The notes below the pieces were generated by a model. The model had not been told where the DNA came from and searched no databases. It saw only the letters and a program-made list of their open reading frames with translations. Shown here piece by piece: positions 1-8,272 of a stretch of DNA of 64,000 bases. Positions within the stretch are counted from its first letter, which is position 1; every line of letters starts with the position of its first letter. The stretch comes from CAZZKE01 sp964655005. GTDB taxonomy: Bacteria > Pseudomonadota > Alphaproteobacteria > Rhodospirillales > JABHCV01. The position numbers and the translations under genes are program-made. The stretch lies in NCBI GenBank assembly GCA_964655005.1, contig CAZZKE010000006.1:1-64000 (forward strand), read 5' to 3'.

Positions 1-24
1 GTTCGAATCCCACCCCTTCCGCCA
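1..24 (+). tRNA. 3' end of a tRNA, probably tRNA-Ser (5' part outside the window)
   Basis: The first bases contain a T-loop (TTCGAAT), the 3' side of the T stem (CCCAC), seven acceptor-stem bases (CCCTTCC), discriminator G and an encoded CCA. Discriminator G and a 5' partner of GGAAGGG are typical of tRNA-Ser. The anticodon lies before the window, so the isoacceptor is unknown. Confidence 0.75.
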
Positions 25-322
25 AATATCAGCTTGTCCGACCCGGACACATAGGTAACAGAATGTACCTAATACGTAGTGTAATTCCAGTTGTCACTCT
101 CCCGATTATGGGGTAGATTACTAGATTATGGGGACAGTTTACTAAATTTGAGCAGCTTCGTCATTACCGGGGCAAGCCCGGCGAGGCATTCACCGCCCCA
201 CCGCCATCCTGCCGGCGGCCAAGTCCCTCGGCATCAAGGCGCGCGCGGTGGAAACCAGTGGCAAGCGGCTGGATAAAACGCCGCCACGCAACACCGGAAC
301 GATGCCGAAGGCTTGTGGAAAA
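25..322. other. Non-coding stretch downstream of tRNA, with mobile-element-like debris
   Basis: I find no credible gene here. It holds a small inverted repeat (TAGGTA, 8 nt, TACCTA at 52-71) and a tandem pair of GGGG-containing direct repeats at 104-144. Positions 160-320 read open in one plus frame but have no start codon, no ribosome binding site and no family I recognise. A decayed element inserted next to the tRNA gene is the simplest reading, but this is inference. Confidence 0.4.
104..144. repeat. Imperfect tandem direct repeat (about 20 bp, two copies)
   Basis: GATTATGGGG at 104-113 and again at 124-133 is followed each time by a related TAGATTACTA or ACAGTTTACTA. The second copy resembles the GGGGACAGTTTAC motif often found next to REP-associated (Y1) transposase genes. 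No transposase is present in the window. Confidence 0.45.
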
Positions 323-1180
323 TCAGGCTTTCGCCCATTTCCAGTAAAGTTCCCGGGCTAGTTTGCTGACCGGGCCGATCGGGTACTCCGCATTTTCAAA
401 TTTCACGACCGGAGTAACCTTGGAAATGTTTCCGCTCATGAAGACTTCATCAGCACCTTCGAAATCTTCGAAGGACAGCGTTACTTCCAGGACCTCCCGT
501 CCGGCCTCCCGCAACAGGGCAATCACCCGCTGGCGGGTAATGCCGTTAAGAAAAGTACCGTTCGGCACGGGCGAAAAAACAACGTCATCCTTGACCATGA
601 AAATATTGGCCGTCGCGGTTTCGGCGACGTTGCCGAGGGCATCCGCGACAAGGGCGTTGTTGTAACCGCGGGCCTGCGCCTCGCGGATCATGCGGGCGTT
701 GTTTGGATACAGGCAGGCCGCCTTCGCGTTGACAGGCGCCATCGAGATCATCGGGCGGACAAACTTTGTCCGGCAGAGGGTCTGGGTGCTGCTGATTGAC
801 GGCATTGGCAGTTGTTCCAGACACAGGCAGAACGCCGTCGAATTTTCATCCGCTATCACGGTGCCGACGCCGCCCTCCGTCGACCAGTACATGGGCCGAA
901 TATAAACGGCCGCGTCATCGGCAAACTTCCCGAGGCCATCCAGGGTCAAATCGACAAGCTGCCGCGTCGTCATGACCGGTTTTAATCCCATTACCCCGGC
1001 GGAATTATTTAACCGTGTGCAATGCCGGTCGAGATCAGGCACGACGCCCTCGAACGAACGCGCACCGTCGAAGACCAGCGTCCCGAGCCATGTGCCATGA
1101 TCCGCCGCCTTCATAATCGGCAAGTTGCCTTCGTGCCATTCACCCTCGAAATATGTCCAGATTATCTCGCCAATAGCCAT
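323..1180 (-). CDS. Class IV PLP aminotransferase, branched-chain aminotransferase-like
   Basis: This 285-residue protein belongs to the fold-type IV PLP aminotransferases (IlvE / D-amino-acid aminotransferase / aminodeoxychorismate lyase group). The N-terminal stretch with LVFDGARSFEG, the putative PLP lysine in NAKAACLYPNN (about residue 155), the ETATANIFMVKDD segment and the GITRQRVI phosphate-binding region are all present. The likely reaction is transfer of an amino group between a branched-chain amino acid and 2-oxoglutarate in the cytosol. Within the fold the substrate is not decided by sequence alone. The ATG start has an AGGAAAGG ribosome binding site. A quinone oxidoreductase lies 33 bp upstream on the same strand, so co-transcription is possible. 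Confidence 0.85.
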   Translation of the reverse strand: MAIGEIIWTYFEGEWHEGNLPIMKAADHGTWLGTLVFDGARSFEGVVPDLDRHCTRLNNSAGVMGLKPVMTTRQLVDLTLDGLGKFADDAAVYIRPMYWSTEGGVGTVIADENSTAFCLCLEQLPMPSISSTQTLCRTKFVRPMISMAPVNAKAACLYPNNARMIREAQARGYNNALVADALGNVAETATANIFMVKDDVVFSPVPNGTFLNGITRQRVIALLREAGREVLEVTLSFEDFEGADEVFMSGNISKVTPVVKFENAEYPIGPVSKLARELYWKWAKA

Positions 1181-1213
1181 CCCTGCGCCTTTCCTTTTTT
1201 CAATTTGGCATAT

Positions 1214-2203
1214 CTAGCCGGGGATCAGAATCGTAGAACCAGTCGTGTTACGGCCCTCAAGCCGGTCGTGCGCCTCTGATACATCGCGGAGAGAAAATCT
1301 CTGGTTGATGTTAATCTTTAATGCGCCCTTTGCAATCATCGCGAACAGCTCTTTCGTCGCCGATTGAAGATAACCGGGCTGGGCGGTGAAGTGAAACAGA
1401 ACCGGCCTGGTGACCGAAAAAGAACCCGCCGCCAGATCCGATAGTTTGAAGTCCAGCGCGGGGCCGGAAGACTGGCCGAAGCTGACCAATGTACCGAAGA
1501 CCTTCAGGCAATTCAGCGAACCCGGATAGGTGTCCTTGCCGACGCTGTCGTAAACGGCGTCAACGCCTTCCACACCGTTGATTTGCTTCGTGATTTCCCT
1601 GGTGCGGGCGACAAAATCTTCCGATTTGTAATCGATGACATGGGCGTATCCATGCCGGGCCGCCAGGCCGCATTTTGCGTCGCCGCCGGCGGTTCCTATT
1701 GCCGTCACCCCCTTGGCCGCCAGCCACTGTCCAGCGATCAGACCGACGCCACCGGCGGCGGCGTGAAACAGCACCGTCCCGCCCCGCTCCGGCACATAAC
1801 TTCGATGCAGCAGGTAGTGCGCCGTAAGCCCCTTGAGCATGGATGCCGCCGCCACCTCGTCGGAGACGCCTTCCGGTAATTTGACAAGATGTTCGGCCGC
1901 CATGACCCGGTGGGTCGCGTAGGCGCCGTTGGCTATGGTGTAGGCTACCCGGTCGCCCACGGCGAAGCCGCTTACGCCTGATCCAAGCGCCTCAATTTCC
2001 CCGGCCGCCTCGCTGCCAAGCACCAGATTTTCTTCCACCGGCCAAGGGTAAAGCCCGCTGCGGAAATAGGTATCGATAAAATTTACGCCGATGGCGGTAT
2101 GACGGATCAATACTTCCCCCGCCTTTGGAACGGGAATCGAAAGCTCGATTTGCTCAAGGACTTCCGCGCCACCCTTCTTGCGAGCGACAATTGCGTAAGG
2201 CAT
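1214..2203 (-). CDS. NADPH:quinone oxidoreductase, zinc-independent MDR family
   Basis: The 329-residue protein has the full length and layout of QorA-type medium-chain reductases: a GroES-like N-terminal domain (about 1-120) and a Rossmann domain with FHAAAGGVGLIAGQ (about 147-160). The cysteine ligands of the structural zinc loop seen in alcohol dehydrogenases are absent, as expected for quinone reductases. It probably reduces quinones or reactive enones with NADPH in the cytosol. It is the probable first gene of a minus-strand pair with the aminotransferase. The substrate cannot be read from the sequence. Confidence 0.88.
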   Translation of the reverse strand: MPYAIVARKKGGAEVLEQIELSIPVPKAGEVLIRHTAIGVNFIDTYFRSGLYPWPVEENLVLGSEAAGEIEALGSGVSGFAVGDRVAYTIANGAYATHRVMAAEHLVKLPEGVSDEVAAASMLKGLTAHYLLHRSYVPERGGTVLFHAAAGGVGLIAGQWLAAKGVTAIGTAGGDAKCGLAARHGYAHVIDYKSEDFVARTREITKQINGVEGVDAVYDSVGKDTYPGSLNCLKVFGTLVSFGQSSGPALDFKLSDLAAGSFSVTRPVLFHFTAQPGYLQSATKELFAMIAKGALKININQRFSLRDVSEAHDRLEGRNTTGSTILIPG

Positions 2204-2356
2204 TTTTAATAAATCCCCGGGAGCAAACTGCCCTGACTACAGTGCAGATCGCCCTAATCTATTGAAATAAACAGGTTTATCTACCATCAAATAATTTCTG
2301 CCGACGGTAGGATGATATAATTAGACCGAAATTTCCATCCGATGGCGAATCCTTTG

Positions 2357-2764
2357 TTACTTTTCCTGCAGCAGGAATTCCGGATCGACCGGAACCTGTA
2401 GCGCCGTAGAGAGCTGATTGGTTTTCGATGCCAGCGCCACTATCTTGAGGACTTCCGCATGCTGCGTTTTGGTCATCCCCTTGGCCTTGGCCCCGGCGGT
2501 ATGGGAATGTACACAGTAGGTGCAGTTATTGATGATTGACACCGCGAGATAAAGCATTTCCTTGGTTAACGGGTCCAGTTCCGACGGCGTCGCCATCACC
2601 GCCTTGACCTCTTCCCAGGTGCGTTCCAGAAGATCCGCATCAAAAGCCAGATAACGCCATATGTTATTGATGAAATCGGTTTTTCGGGTAGCACGGATAT
2701 CGTCGAACACCGCTTTGATACGGGGATCACTTTCAAGATCGTCAGGCGGCAATACGGTGGGCAT
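2357..2764 (-). CDS. Carboxymuconolactone decarboxylase / AhpD-like protein
   Basis: A 135-residue all-helical protein of the AhpD/CMD fold. The motif NNCTYCVHSHTAGAKAKG carries the CxxC pair and following histidines of the AhpD-type peroxidase-reductase site, so a thiol redox role is more likely than muconolactone decarboxylation. The start is placed at the ATG giving MPTVLPPDD because AAGGAG lies at the right distance; a start eight codons upstream lacks such a site. It stands alone between the oxidoreductase pair and the divergent sugar-type ABC operon. Confidence 0.85.
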   Translation of the reverse strand: MPTVLPPDDLESDPRIKAVFDDIRATRKTDFINNIWRYLAFDADLLERTWEEVKAVMATPSELDPLTKEMLYLAVSIINNCTYCVHSHTAGAKAKGMTKTQHAEVLKIVALASKTNQLSTALQVPVDPEFLLQEK

Positions 2765-2918
2765 TGGCGGCTCCTTCTGATTGTTCAATTTTTTTCACCG
2801 GGGACCATAAGATAATAAGTGTCTGCGGCAAACTATGCAGCAAAATATATTGGCTGTTGGGCAGGAAGGGAATAAGGTCAGAAAAAATCAGAGTACTCAT
2901 GTATGACGGGGGAGGCGC

Positions 2919-3905
2919 ATGGGCAGGGTTATCCTTAGCAATTGGCGGAATTTAAATCAGGAACGCATTGTCCTTGTGATTGCGGTATTGATCCTGGTCG
3001 CGGCTTCGGTTGGCCTGCCGGGATTTATTAACCCTGACAACATAATCTCGATTGTCCGGTCGATTTCGGTCCTCGGGGTTCTTGCCCTTGGCATGTCGCT
3101 GGTCATTATCGGCAGGGGAATCGATCTGTCGATGGTCGCCATTATGGCGATGTCCGTCGCCTGGTACCTTCAGTTGCTGGCCCTGGGCTACAGCGATCAA
3201 ATGGCGCTTGCACTGGTAATTTTTGGTGTCGTTGTCATCGGAGCCCTGAATGGAGTCCTGGTGGCCTACGCAGAGGTGCCGCCGATCTTCGTAACCCTGG
3301 CCAGCGGCCTTTTCGTATTCGGATATGTCCGCTCGCGGCTTATCCCGTCGGATGCGGTATCGGTGCCCAGCGGCCATTGGCTGGAACTGCTGGGGCAATT
3401 TCGTTTCGTCAGGATTCCGGCCGATATTATTATCTTTGCCGGCCTGTCTTTCGTGGGTTTCATATTCCTGCGTTTCACCAAATGGGGCCGCTTTGTCTAT
3501 CTGGCCGGGGATAACCCGGTGGCGGCCCGAAACACCGGCATTCCGGTGCGCCCGATGCTGGTGCTGCGTTATGTGATTTCGGCGCTGATTTCTTTCATCG
3601 CCGGGTTATTGACTGCGGCGAGCCTGCTGTCGGTTCAGACCAGGGTGGTGAATTCAAACCTGCTTTACGATGTCGTGCTGGTGGCGGTAATTGGCGGCAT
3701 CGGGTTGTCCGGTGGCAAAGGCGGCGTTCGCAATGTTCTTATTGGCGCCGCCCTGATTGGTATTTTGCTCAACGTCATGACCATCGCCGATATTTCATTG
3801 CTGTATCAGAACCTCATCAAATCGACCATTTTACTGATTGCAATCGTATTCGATGGGGTGCTCAATCCCCGTGACGAGCAAACCGCGCAACAAGGAGATA
3901 TCTAG
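2919..3905 (+). CDS. ABC sugar-type importer, permease subunit (RbsC family)
   Basis: 328 residues with about ten hydrophobic segments and the RbsC/BPD_transp_2 signature regions: LGMSLVIIGRGIDLSMVAIMAMS near residue 60, and GGIGLSGGKGGVRNVLIGAALIGILLNVM near residue 265. It should form half of an inner-membrane channel for a sugar or related polyol, partnering the permease domain at 5091. GGGAGG precedes the ATG. A binding protein follows after 66 bp, and the ATPase is the last gene of the cluster. The ligand is unknown. Confidence 0.9.
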   Translation: MGRVILSNWRNLNQERIVLVIAVLILVAASVGLPGFINPDNIISIVRSISVLGVLALGMSLVIIGRGIDLSMVAIMAMSVAWYLQLLALGYSDQMALALVIFGVVVIGALNGVLVAYAEVPPIFVTLASGLFVFGYVRSRLIPSDAVSVPSGHWLELLGQFRFVRIPADIIIFAGLSFVGFIFLRFTKWGRFVYLAGDNPVAARNTGIPVRPMLVLRYVISALISFIAGLLTAASLLSVQTRVVNSNLLYDVVLVAVIGGIGLSGGKGGVRNVLIGAALIGILLNVMTIADISLLYQNLIKSTILLIAIVFDGVLNPRDEQTAQQGDI

Positions 3906-3971
3906 CGCCGAATTCGCACTACGAAAAAAACAATAAAACCACTTCAACCAACAGGATAAGAGGACAACAAC

Positions 3972-4988
3972 ATGAAACTCGTAAAAACGTTTCTGGCCGT
4001 GGCGGTCGTGGCTGCCACCGCCCTGACAACCCTTCCGGCGACAGCAAAAGACCCTGGCCCCGAGGCCTACACCAAAGCACTTAAAGGCAAACGCATATTG
4101 ATGGTGCCGATGGCCATGGGGTTCGACCTGGCGCAAGGCTGGGCCGGATACCTGAAACGCGAAATTCCCAAATTCGGTGGTATATTTGAAACCAGGGACC
4201 CTAACTGGAGCGTCGAGGCAGGCGCGCAGGCCATTACCGAAGCCATTGCTTCAGACCCCAAACCCGATGTGCTGATCGTTATGGCGCCTGATTTGAATTC
4301 CTACAGCAAGCTCATGAAAAGAGCTCAGAAGGCCGGAATCTACGTATTCCTTATCGACAATCCGGCCAATTTCAAGGCTGACGCCTATTTTGGCGGCGAC
4401 TGGAACCTTATGGGGCAGCTTGAAGCCAAGGAAGCGATGCGGGCCTGCGGCGATAATTCGTCCAAGGAAATAGGCCTGGTGCAGGGCGATCAGACAAACG
4501 CCACCAGTCTTTACCAGTATGCGGGTATCATGGAAGTCCTGAACAAAAACAAGGATTTCAAGGTCGTAGCCAAGCCGGATTCGAACTGGGATGCGACGAC
4601 TTCACGCAATGTAACCACGACGATGCTGCAACAACACCCGAATATTTGCGCCATCATCGATTTTTGGGACGGTGATGCGACAGGGGCCGCCGCGGCAATT
4701 CGCGACGCCGGCAAGAAGGGCAAGGTTCACCTGATCGCCAATGGCGGCGGCGAACAGTCGGCCGATTGCGACATGATAAAAAGCGGCGGCTACGGGGCCG
4801 TTGTATCGACCAGTGTGGTGCGTGAATCCTACGACATGTTGGCGTTGATGAAGTTCCTGCTGCAAAGCGGTCAGCCTGCCGGGACCTCATCGACCTTTAT
4901 TTACACGGTACCGGAGACGATCAACAAGGAAACCATGACGTCTGACAGTTGCTGGGACCTGAAAGCCCTGAATGCGTCGTTAAACTAG
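3972..4988 (+). CDS. ABC sugar-type importer, periplasmic binding protein (RbsB/LacI-like fold)
   Basis: The 338-residue protein starts with a Sec signal peptide (KTFLAVAVVAATALTTLPATAKD). The mature part fits periplasmic binding protein group I: alternating beta-alpha elements, DVLIVMAPDLNSYSKLMKRAQKAGIYVFLIDNP around 100-130 and the hinge-like EIGLVQGDQTNATSLYQYAG. It captures the ligand for the flanking permeases. AGGATAAGAGGA precedes the ATG. A strong rho-independent terminator follows at 5009-5038, so the downstream fusion permease is probably expressed at a lower level by read-through, or from its own promoter. Confidence 0.88.
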   Translation: MKLVKTFLAVAVVAATALTTLPATAKDPGPEAYTKALKGKRILMVPMAMGFDLAQGWAGYLKREIPKFGGIFETRDPNWSVEAGAQAITEAIASDPKPDVLIVMAPDLNSYSKLMKRAQKAGIYVFLIDNPANFKADAYFGGDWNLMGQLEAKEAMRACGDNSSKEIGLVQGDQTNATSLYQYAGIMEVLNKNKDFKVVAKPDSNWDATTSRNVTTTMLQQHPNICAIIDFWDGDATGAAAAIRDAGKKGKVHLIANGGGEQSADCDMIKSGGYGAVVSTSVVRESYDMLALMKFLLQSGQPAGTSSTFIYTVPETINKETMTSDSCWDLKALNASLN

Positions 4989-5008
4989 GCGACGCATTTC
5001 AATCTATC

Positions 5009-5038
5009 GGGAGGCCAGTCAATTCTGGCCTCCCTTTT
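5009..5038 (+). terminator. Rho-independent terminator after the binding-protein gene
   Basis: A perfect 10-bp stem (GGGAGGCCAG / CTGGCCTCCC) with a 6-nt loop is followed by TTTT. It lies inside the transporter cluster, which fits the common arrangement in which the binding protein is made in excess over the membrane parts. Confidence 0.88.
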
Positions 5039-5090
5039 ACTTAAACCCTCCTTTTTTACTTAAACATTATCTGCCCAGGACCTTGCCCCG

Positions 5091-7214
5091 ATGACTTTCC
5101 ACGAGCGGTTTCAAGAGTGGCGTTACAACCTTGTGCCCGATCATATTATCGGCGAGGTTCTGACGAAGCGCTGGACCGACAACGCAATTCCGTTCGTTGC
5201 CCTGATTGCCACGGTGGCCGCCTTTGGCTCTTCGATACCGGGATTTTTCAACCTCTATTCACTTCAGGAATCCACCCGTCAGCTTGGCGAATTCAGTCTG
5301 GTTGTAATAGGTGTGTCGGTGGTGATGCTGGGCGGTGGCATCGATCTGGCGGTCGGGGCAATCTTTGCCCTTTCCGCTTTTGCCGCAATCGCCACTTTTT
5401 TTATTTTCGACCTGCCGGTCTGGATGGCCTTTTTGGCCGCCGCCACCACCGGGCTGACTTTCGGCGCCGTGAATGGCTACCTGATTGGTTTTATTCGTCT
5501 GCGCGCCTTTCTTACGACGCTGGTGACCCTCATCATTGGGCGGGCGCTTTTCGAAATTCTGATTGTAAATTTCGGCTCGCAAGCGCAAATGTCCCAGGTT
5601 TCCTCGGACCTCTGGGATTTTATCGGGGATGGCACCATATTTGGTTTTTCGGTGCCGGTTTTGACCGCCGTCGCGCTGGCGGTAGTTACCCATATTACCC
5701 TTACCCGGTCGCGGCCGGGCTGGCATGTGCTGGCCGTCGGCGGTTCGCGGCGGTCGGCCCATAATGCGGGTATTCAGGTACGCAGGACGGTCTTCCTGAC
5801 CTACGTATTTTCCGGTCTTGCTTCGGGCATTGCCGGTTTTCTTTTTGCCACCCGTCTCAGTGGCACCGGCATCGGCACCGGTCACGGTCTGGAAATACTC
5901 GCCCTGACTGCGGCGGTGGTCGGCGGTAACAGTCTGGGTGGTGGGCGCGGTTCTGTCGTTAAGGGGCTGATGGGGGCGATCATCGTCCTGGTGATGACGA
6001 ATGGCCTGATCCGGTTGGGTTATGGCACCGGCACCAACCAGATGGTGCTGGGAATCCTTCTTGCCGTTGCCGTTACCGTGGATATTCGGTGGCTGAAGAA
6101 CCGGCATAAGGTCCTGGATGAAATATATGTCGCGCCGGTCTATTTAAAAATGGGAGAGTCCCAGTCTGCGGCGCCGGGATCGGGCACGGCTTTTGAACTG
6201 AACAACCGCCTGTCGAAGGCCGAAAGCATTGGATTGGGCGAAATAGAAGGCCCGGAAGATGTAATCCTTGACCGCGACGACAACCTTTATTGCGGGACCC
6301 GTCACGGTGAAATTATCCGCTTTTTCGCGCCGGATTATATCGAGTCCGAGGTCTTTGCCCATGTCGGAGGGTTCCCGCTGGGGCTGGCGTTCGACGGCGC
6401 GGGGAACCTTGTCAGTTGTGTCGGCGCCATGGGGCTCTATTCGATTTCACCCGATCGGGTGGTGAGCAAGCTGACCGCTGAAACAAGCAGGTCGCTGACT
6501 TCCATCATCGACGACGCGGTGTTACGAGACCCCAATGATCTGGATATTGCGCCGGATGGCCGGATATATTTTACCGATTCCACGAAACGCTATGACGCCC
6601 ATGAATGGGCGCTGGATTCGATCGAGAACCGCGGCACCGGACGCCTGCTTGTTTATGATCCGAAAGACGGTTCGACCAAAACCCTGCTGGACGGCTATCG
6701 TTATACCAACGGTGTTTGCATGGCGCATGACAACGAGTCGCTGTTTTTCGCCGAAAGCTGGGCTTGCCGTATCCACCGGTACTGGCTGCAAGGCCCGAAG
6801 GCGGGAACCGCGGAGTGCGTAATTCGCGATATGCCGGGCTACCCCGACAACATCAACCGTGCATCCGACGGAACCTACTGGATGGCCTGGCTGGGGATGC
6901 GCACCCCAAGTTTCGATCTTTCGTTGCGGCATCCGGCGATGCGCAAACGCATGACCCGCCGCCTGCCGCAAGATGAATGGCTTTTCCCCAACATCAACAC
7001 CGGTGGTGTCGTTAAATTTGACAACGGCTGCAACATTATCGGAACCATGGGCGATCTTACCGGAGTGTCGCATCCGATGGTAACCTCGATGCGTGAACAC
7101 AAGGGAACCCTGTTTATAGGCGGTATCCTGAACAACCGTATCGGTCGCTTCAAAATCGACGGCGCCGACGATAGCTGGACCGGACCGGATTCATACTGGG
7201 GGCCTAAATCGTGA
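5091..7214 (+). CDS. Fusion: RbsC-type ABC permease + SMP-30/gluconolactonase-like propeller
   Basis: One uninterrupted 707-codon frame joins two families. Residues about 1-335 are an RbsC-type permease (VSVVMLGGGIDLAVGAIFALSAF; VVGGNSLGGGRGSVVKGLMGAIIV). After a linker of about 40 residues, residues about 378-707 form a six-bladed SGL/strictosidine-synthase-like propeller (GPEDVILDRDDNLYCGT, RDPNDLDIAPDGRIYFTDST, YTNGVCMAHDNESLFFAES). RbsC-type permeases end in the cytosol, so the propeller should sit on the inner face and could hydrolyse a lactone as it enters. The reaction is inferred from the family only. It overlaps the next gene, another propeller, by 4 bp (GTGA). The join shows no frameshift. 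Confidence 0.85.
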   Translation: MTFHERFQEWRYNLVPDHIIGEVLTKRWTDNAIPFVALIATVAAFGSSIPGFFNLYSLQESTRQLGEFSLVVIGVSVVMLGGGIDLAVGAIFALSAFAAIATFFIFDLPVWMAFLAAATTGLTFGAVNGYLIGFIRLRAFLTTLVTLIIGRALFEILIVNFGSQAQMSQVSSDLWDFIGDGTIFGFSVPVLTAVALAVVTHITLTRSRPGWHVLAVGGSRRSAHNAGIQVRRTVFLTYVFSGLASGIAGFLFATRLSGTGIGTGHGLEILALTAAVVGGNSLGGGRGSVVKGLMGAIIVLVMTNGLIRLGYGTGTNQMVLGILLAVAVTVDIRWLKNRHKVLDEIYVAPVYLKMGESQSAAPGSGTAFELNNRLSKAESIGLGEIEGPEDVILDRDDNLYCGTRHGEIIRFFAPDYIESEVFAHVGGFPLGLAFDGAGNLVSCVGAMGLYSISPDRVVSKLTAETSRSLTSIIDDAVLRDPNDLDIAPDGRIYFTDSTKRYDAHEWALDSIENRGTGRLLVYDPKDGSTKTLLDGYRYTNGVCMAHDNESLFFAESWACRIHRYWLQGPKAGTAECVIRDMPGYPDNINRASDGTYWMAWLGMRTPSFDLSLRHPAMRKRMTRRLPQDEWLFPNINTGGVVKFDNGCNIIGTMGDLTGVSHPMVTSMREHKGTLFIGGILNNRIGRFKIDGADDSWTGPDSYWGPKS

Positions 7215-8272
7215 TTTTCGATCCAATCCTCAACATATTTCGCGGCAAGGCCATTACCATTCCGCCGCTGGACGGCGCATTCCGCGCCGATAGCAGTCTC
7301 GACGAGGCACCGTTATTTGCCAGATTGTCCGATGTCGACAACCTGGCAATCCGGGACGGTCGCGTTATCGCCAGCAGCGGCAATGCCTTGTTTGCCATCG
7401 AAGGCGATGGAAACCCCAAAGAACTGCAAAGCTATTCCGCCGAAATCACCGCCATAGCGGTTTCTTCGAAAGATGAATTAGCCGTTGGACTCGAAAATGG
7501 CGATCTATTGCTCGATGGCCGGCCCGTGCTACTTCCGCCCTCCGTAAAATGTATTACCGCGCTGAATTTTGCGCCCGATGGCGGCCTGTGGCTGGCCAAT
7601 GGCTCGACACTTCATCCGCCGTCGGCGTGGGTGGTTGATTTAATGGAAAAAAACGCGACGGGCTCGGTCTGGAAGTATGCTTCGGAATCGCAGACTTTCC
7701 ACAGTATCGCCGATGGCCTGGCCTTCCCTAACGGATTGCTGGCAGACAACCAAAGCGTGGTCGTAAGCGAAAGCTGGCGTCACCGGTTGCTTAGAATTAA
7801 AAACGAAACCGGAGTTTGCGAAACACTGGTCAACCACATTCCGGGCTACCCTGCCCGATTGACGCCGACCCGTGACGGCGGCGCCTGGCTATCGGTGTTC
7901 GCGCCCCGCAACCGGTTGATAGAGCTGGTGCTGCAGGAAACCCATTACCGTTTCGATATGATGGCCAGTGTGCCGCGCGATTTCTGGATTGCACCGGCCT
8001 TTTCATCGGGCAACAGCTTTCTTGAACCGCTGCAATGCGGTGGCATAAAGACCATGGGTATCCACAAGCCATGGGCGCCCAGCCGTTCCTGCGGCATGGT
8101 GGTCAGGCTGGACGCCTCGATGATGCCAACGGGAAGCTTTCACAGCCGCTCGAACGGAACACGCCACGGCGTTTGCAGCGCCGTAGAAAACGACGGCACC
8201 CTTTTCGCCGCCGCCAGGGGCGACGATTGCATACTTTCCATAAAGGTCACCGATGCCGGAGACGCCGAATGA
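7211..8272 (+). CDS. SMP-30/gluconolactonase/strictosidine synthase-like protein
   Basis: 353 residues, GTG start overlapping the fusion gene's stop. Propeller motifs recur: LNFAPDGGLWLANGS, ADGLAFPNGLLADNQSVVVSESWRHRLLRI and PGYPARLTPTRDGGAWLSVF. These match the C-terminal half of the upstream fusion protein in layout, suggesting a divergent duplicate. No signal peptide is visible, so it should be cytosolic. It probably acts on a lactone or on a product of the imported substrate. The first 60 residues are less typical and the substrate is unknown. The ATPase start overlaps its end by 4 bp. Confidence 0.78.
   Translation: MIFDPILNIFRGKAITIPPLDGAFRADSSLDEAPLFARLSDVDNLAIRDGRVIASSGNALFAIEGDGNPKELQSYSAEITAIAVSSKDELAVGLENGDLLLDGRPVLLPPSVKCITALNFAPDGGLWLANGSTLHPPSAWVVDLMEKNATGSVWKYASESQTFHSIADGLAFPNGLLADNQSVVVSESWRHRLLRIKNETGVCETLVNHIPGYPARLTPTRDGGAWLSVFAPRNRLIELVLQETHYRFDMMASVPRDFWIAPAFSSGNSFLEPLQCGGIKTMGIHKPWAPSRSCGMVVRLDASMMPTGSFHSRSNGTRHGVCSAVENDGTLFAAARGDDCILSIKVTDAGDAE

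Noticed and set aside
91..276. A 61-codon plus-strand ORF after the tRNA
   Set aside because: No ribosome binding site and no family likeness; its composition fits an out-of-frame reading of decayed sequence.
8035..8268. N-terminal extension of the RbsA-type ATPase
   Set aside because: It is a shadow of the preceding propeller gene; the family start is at the ATGA overlap at 8269.
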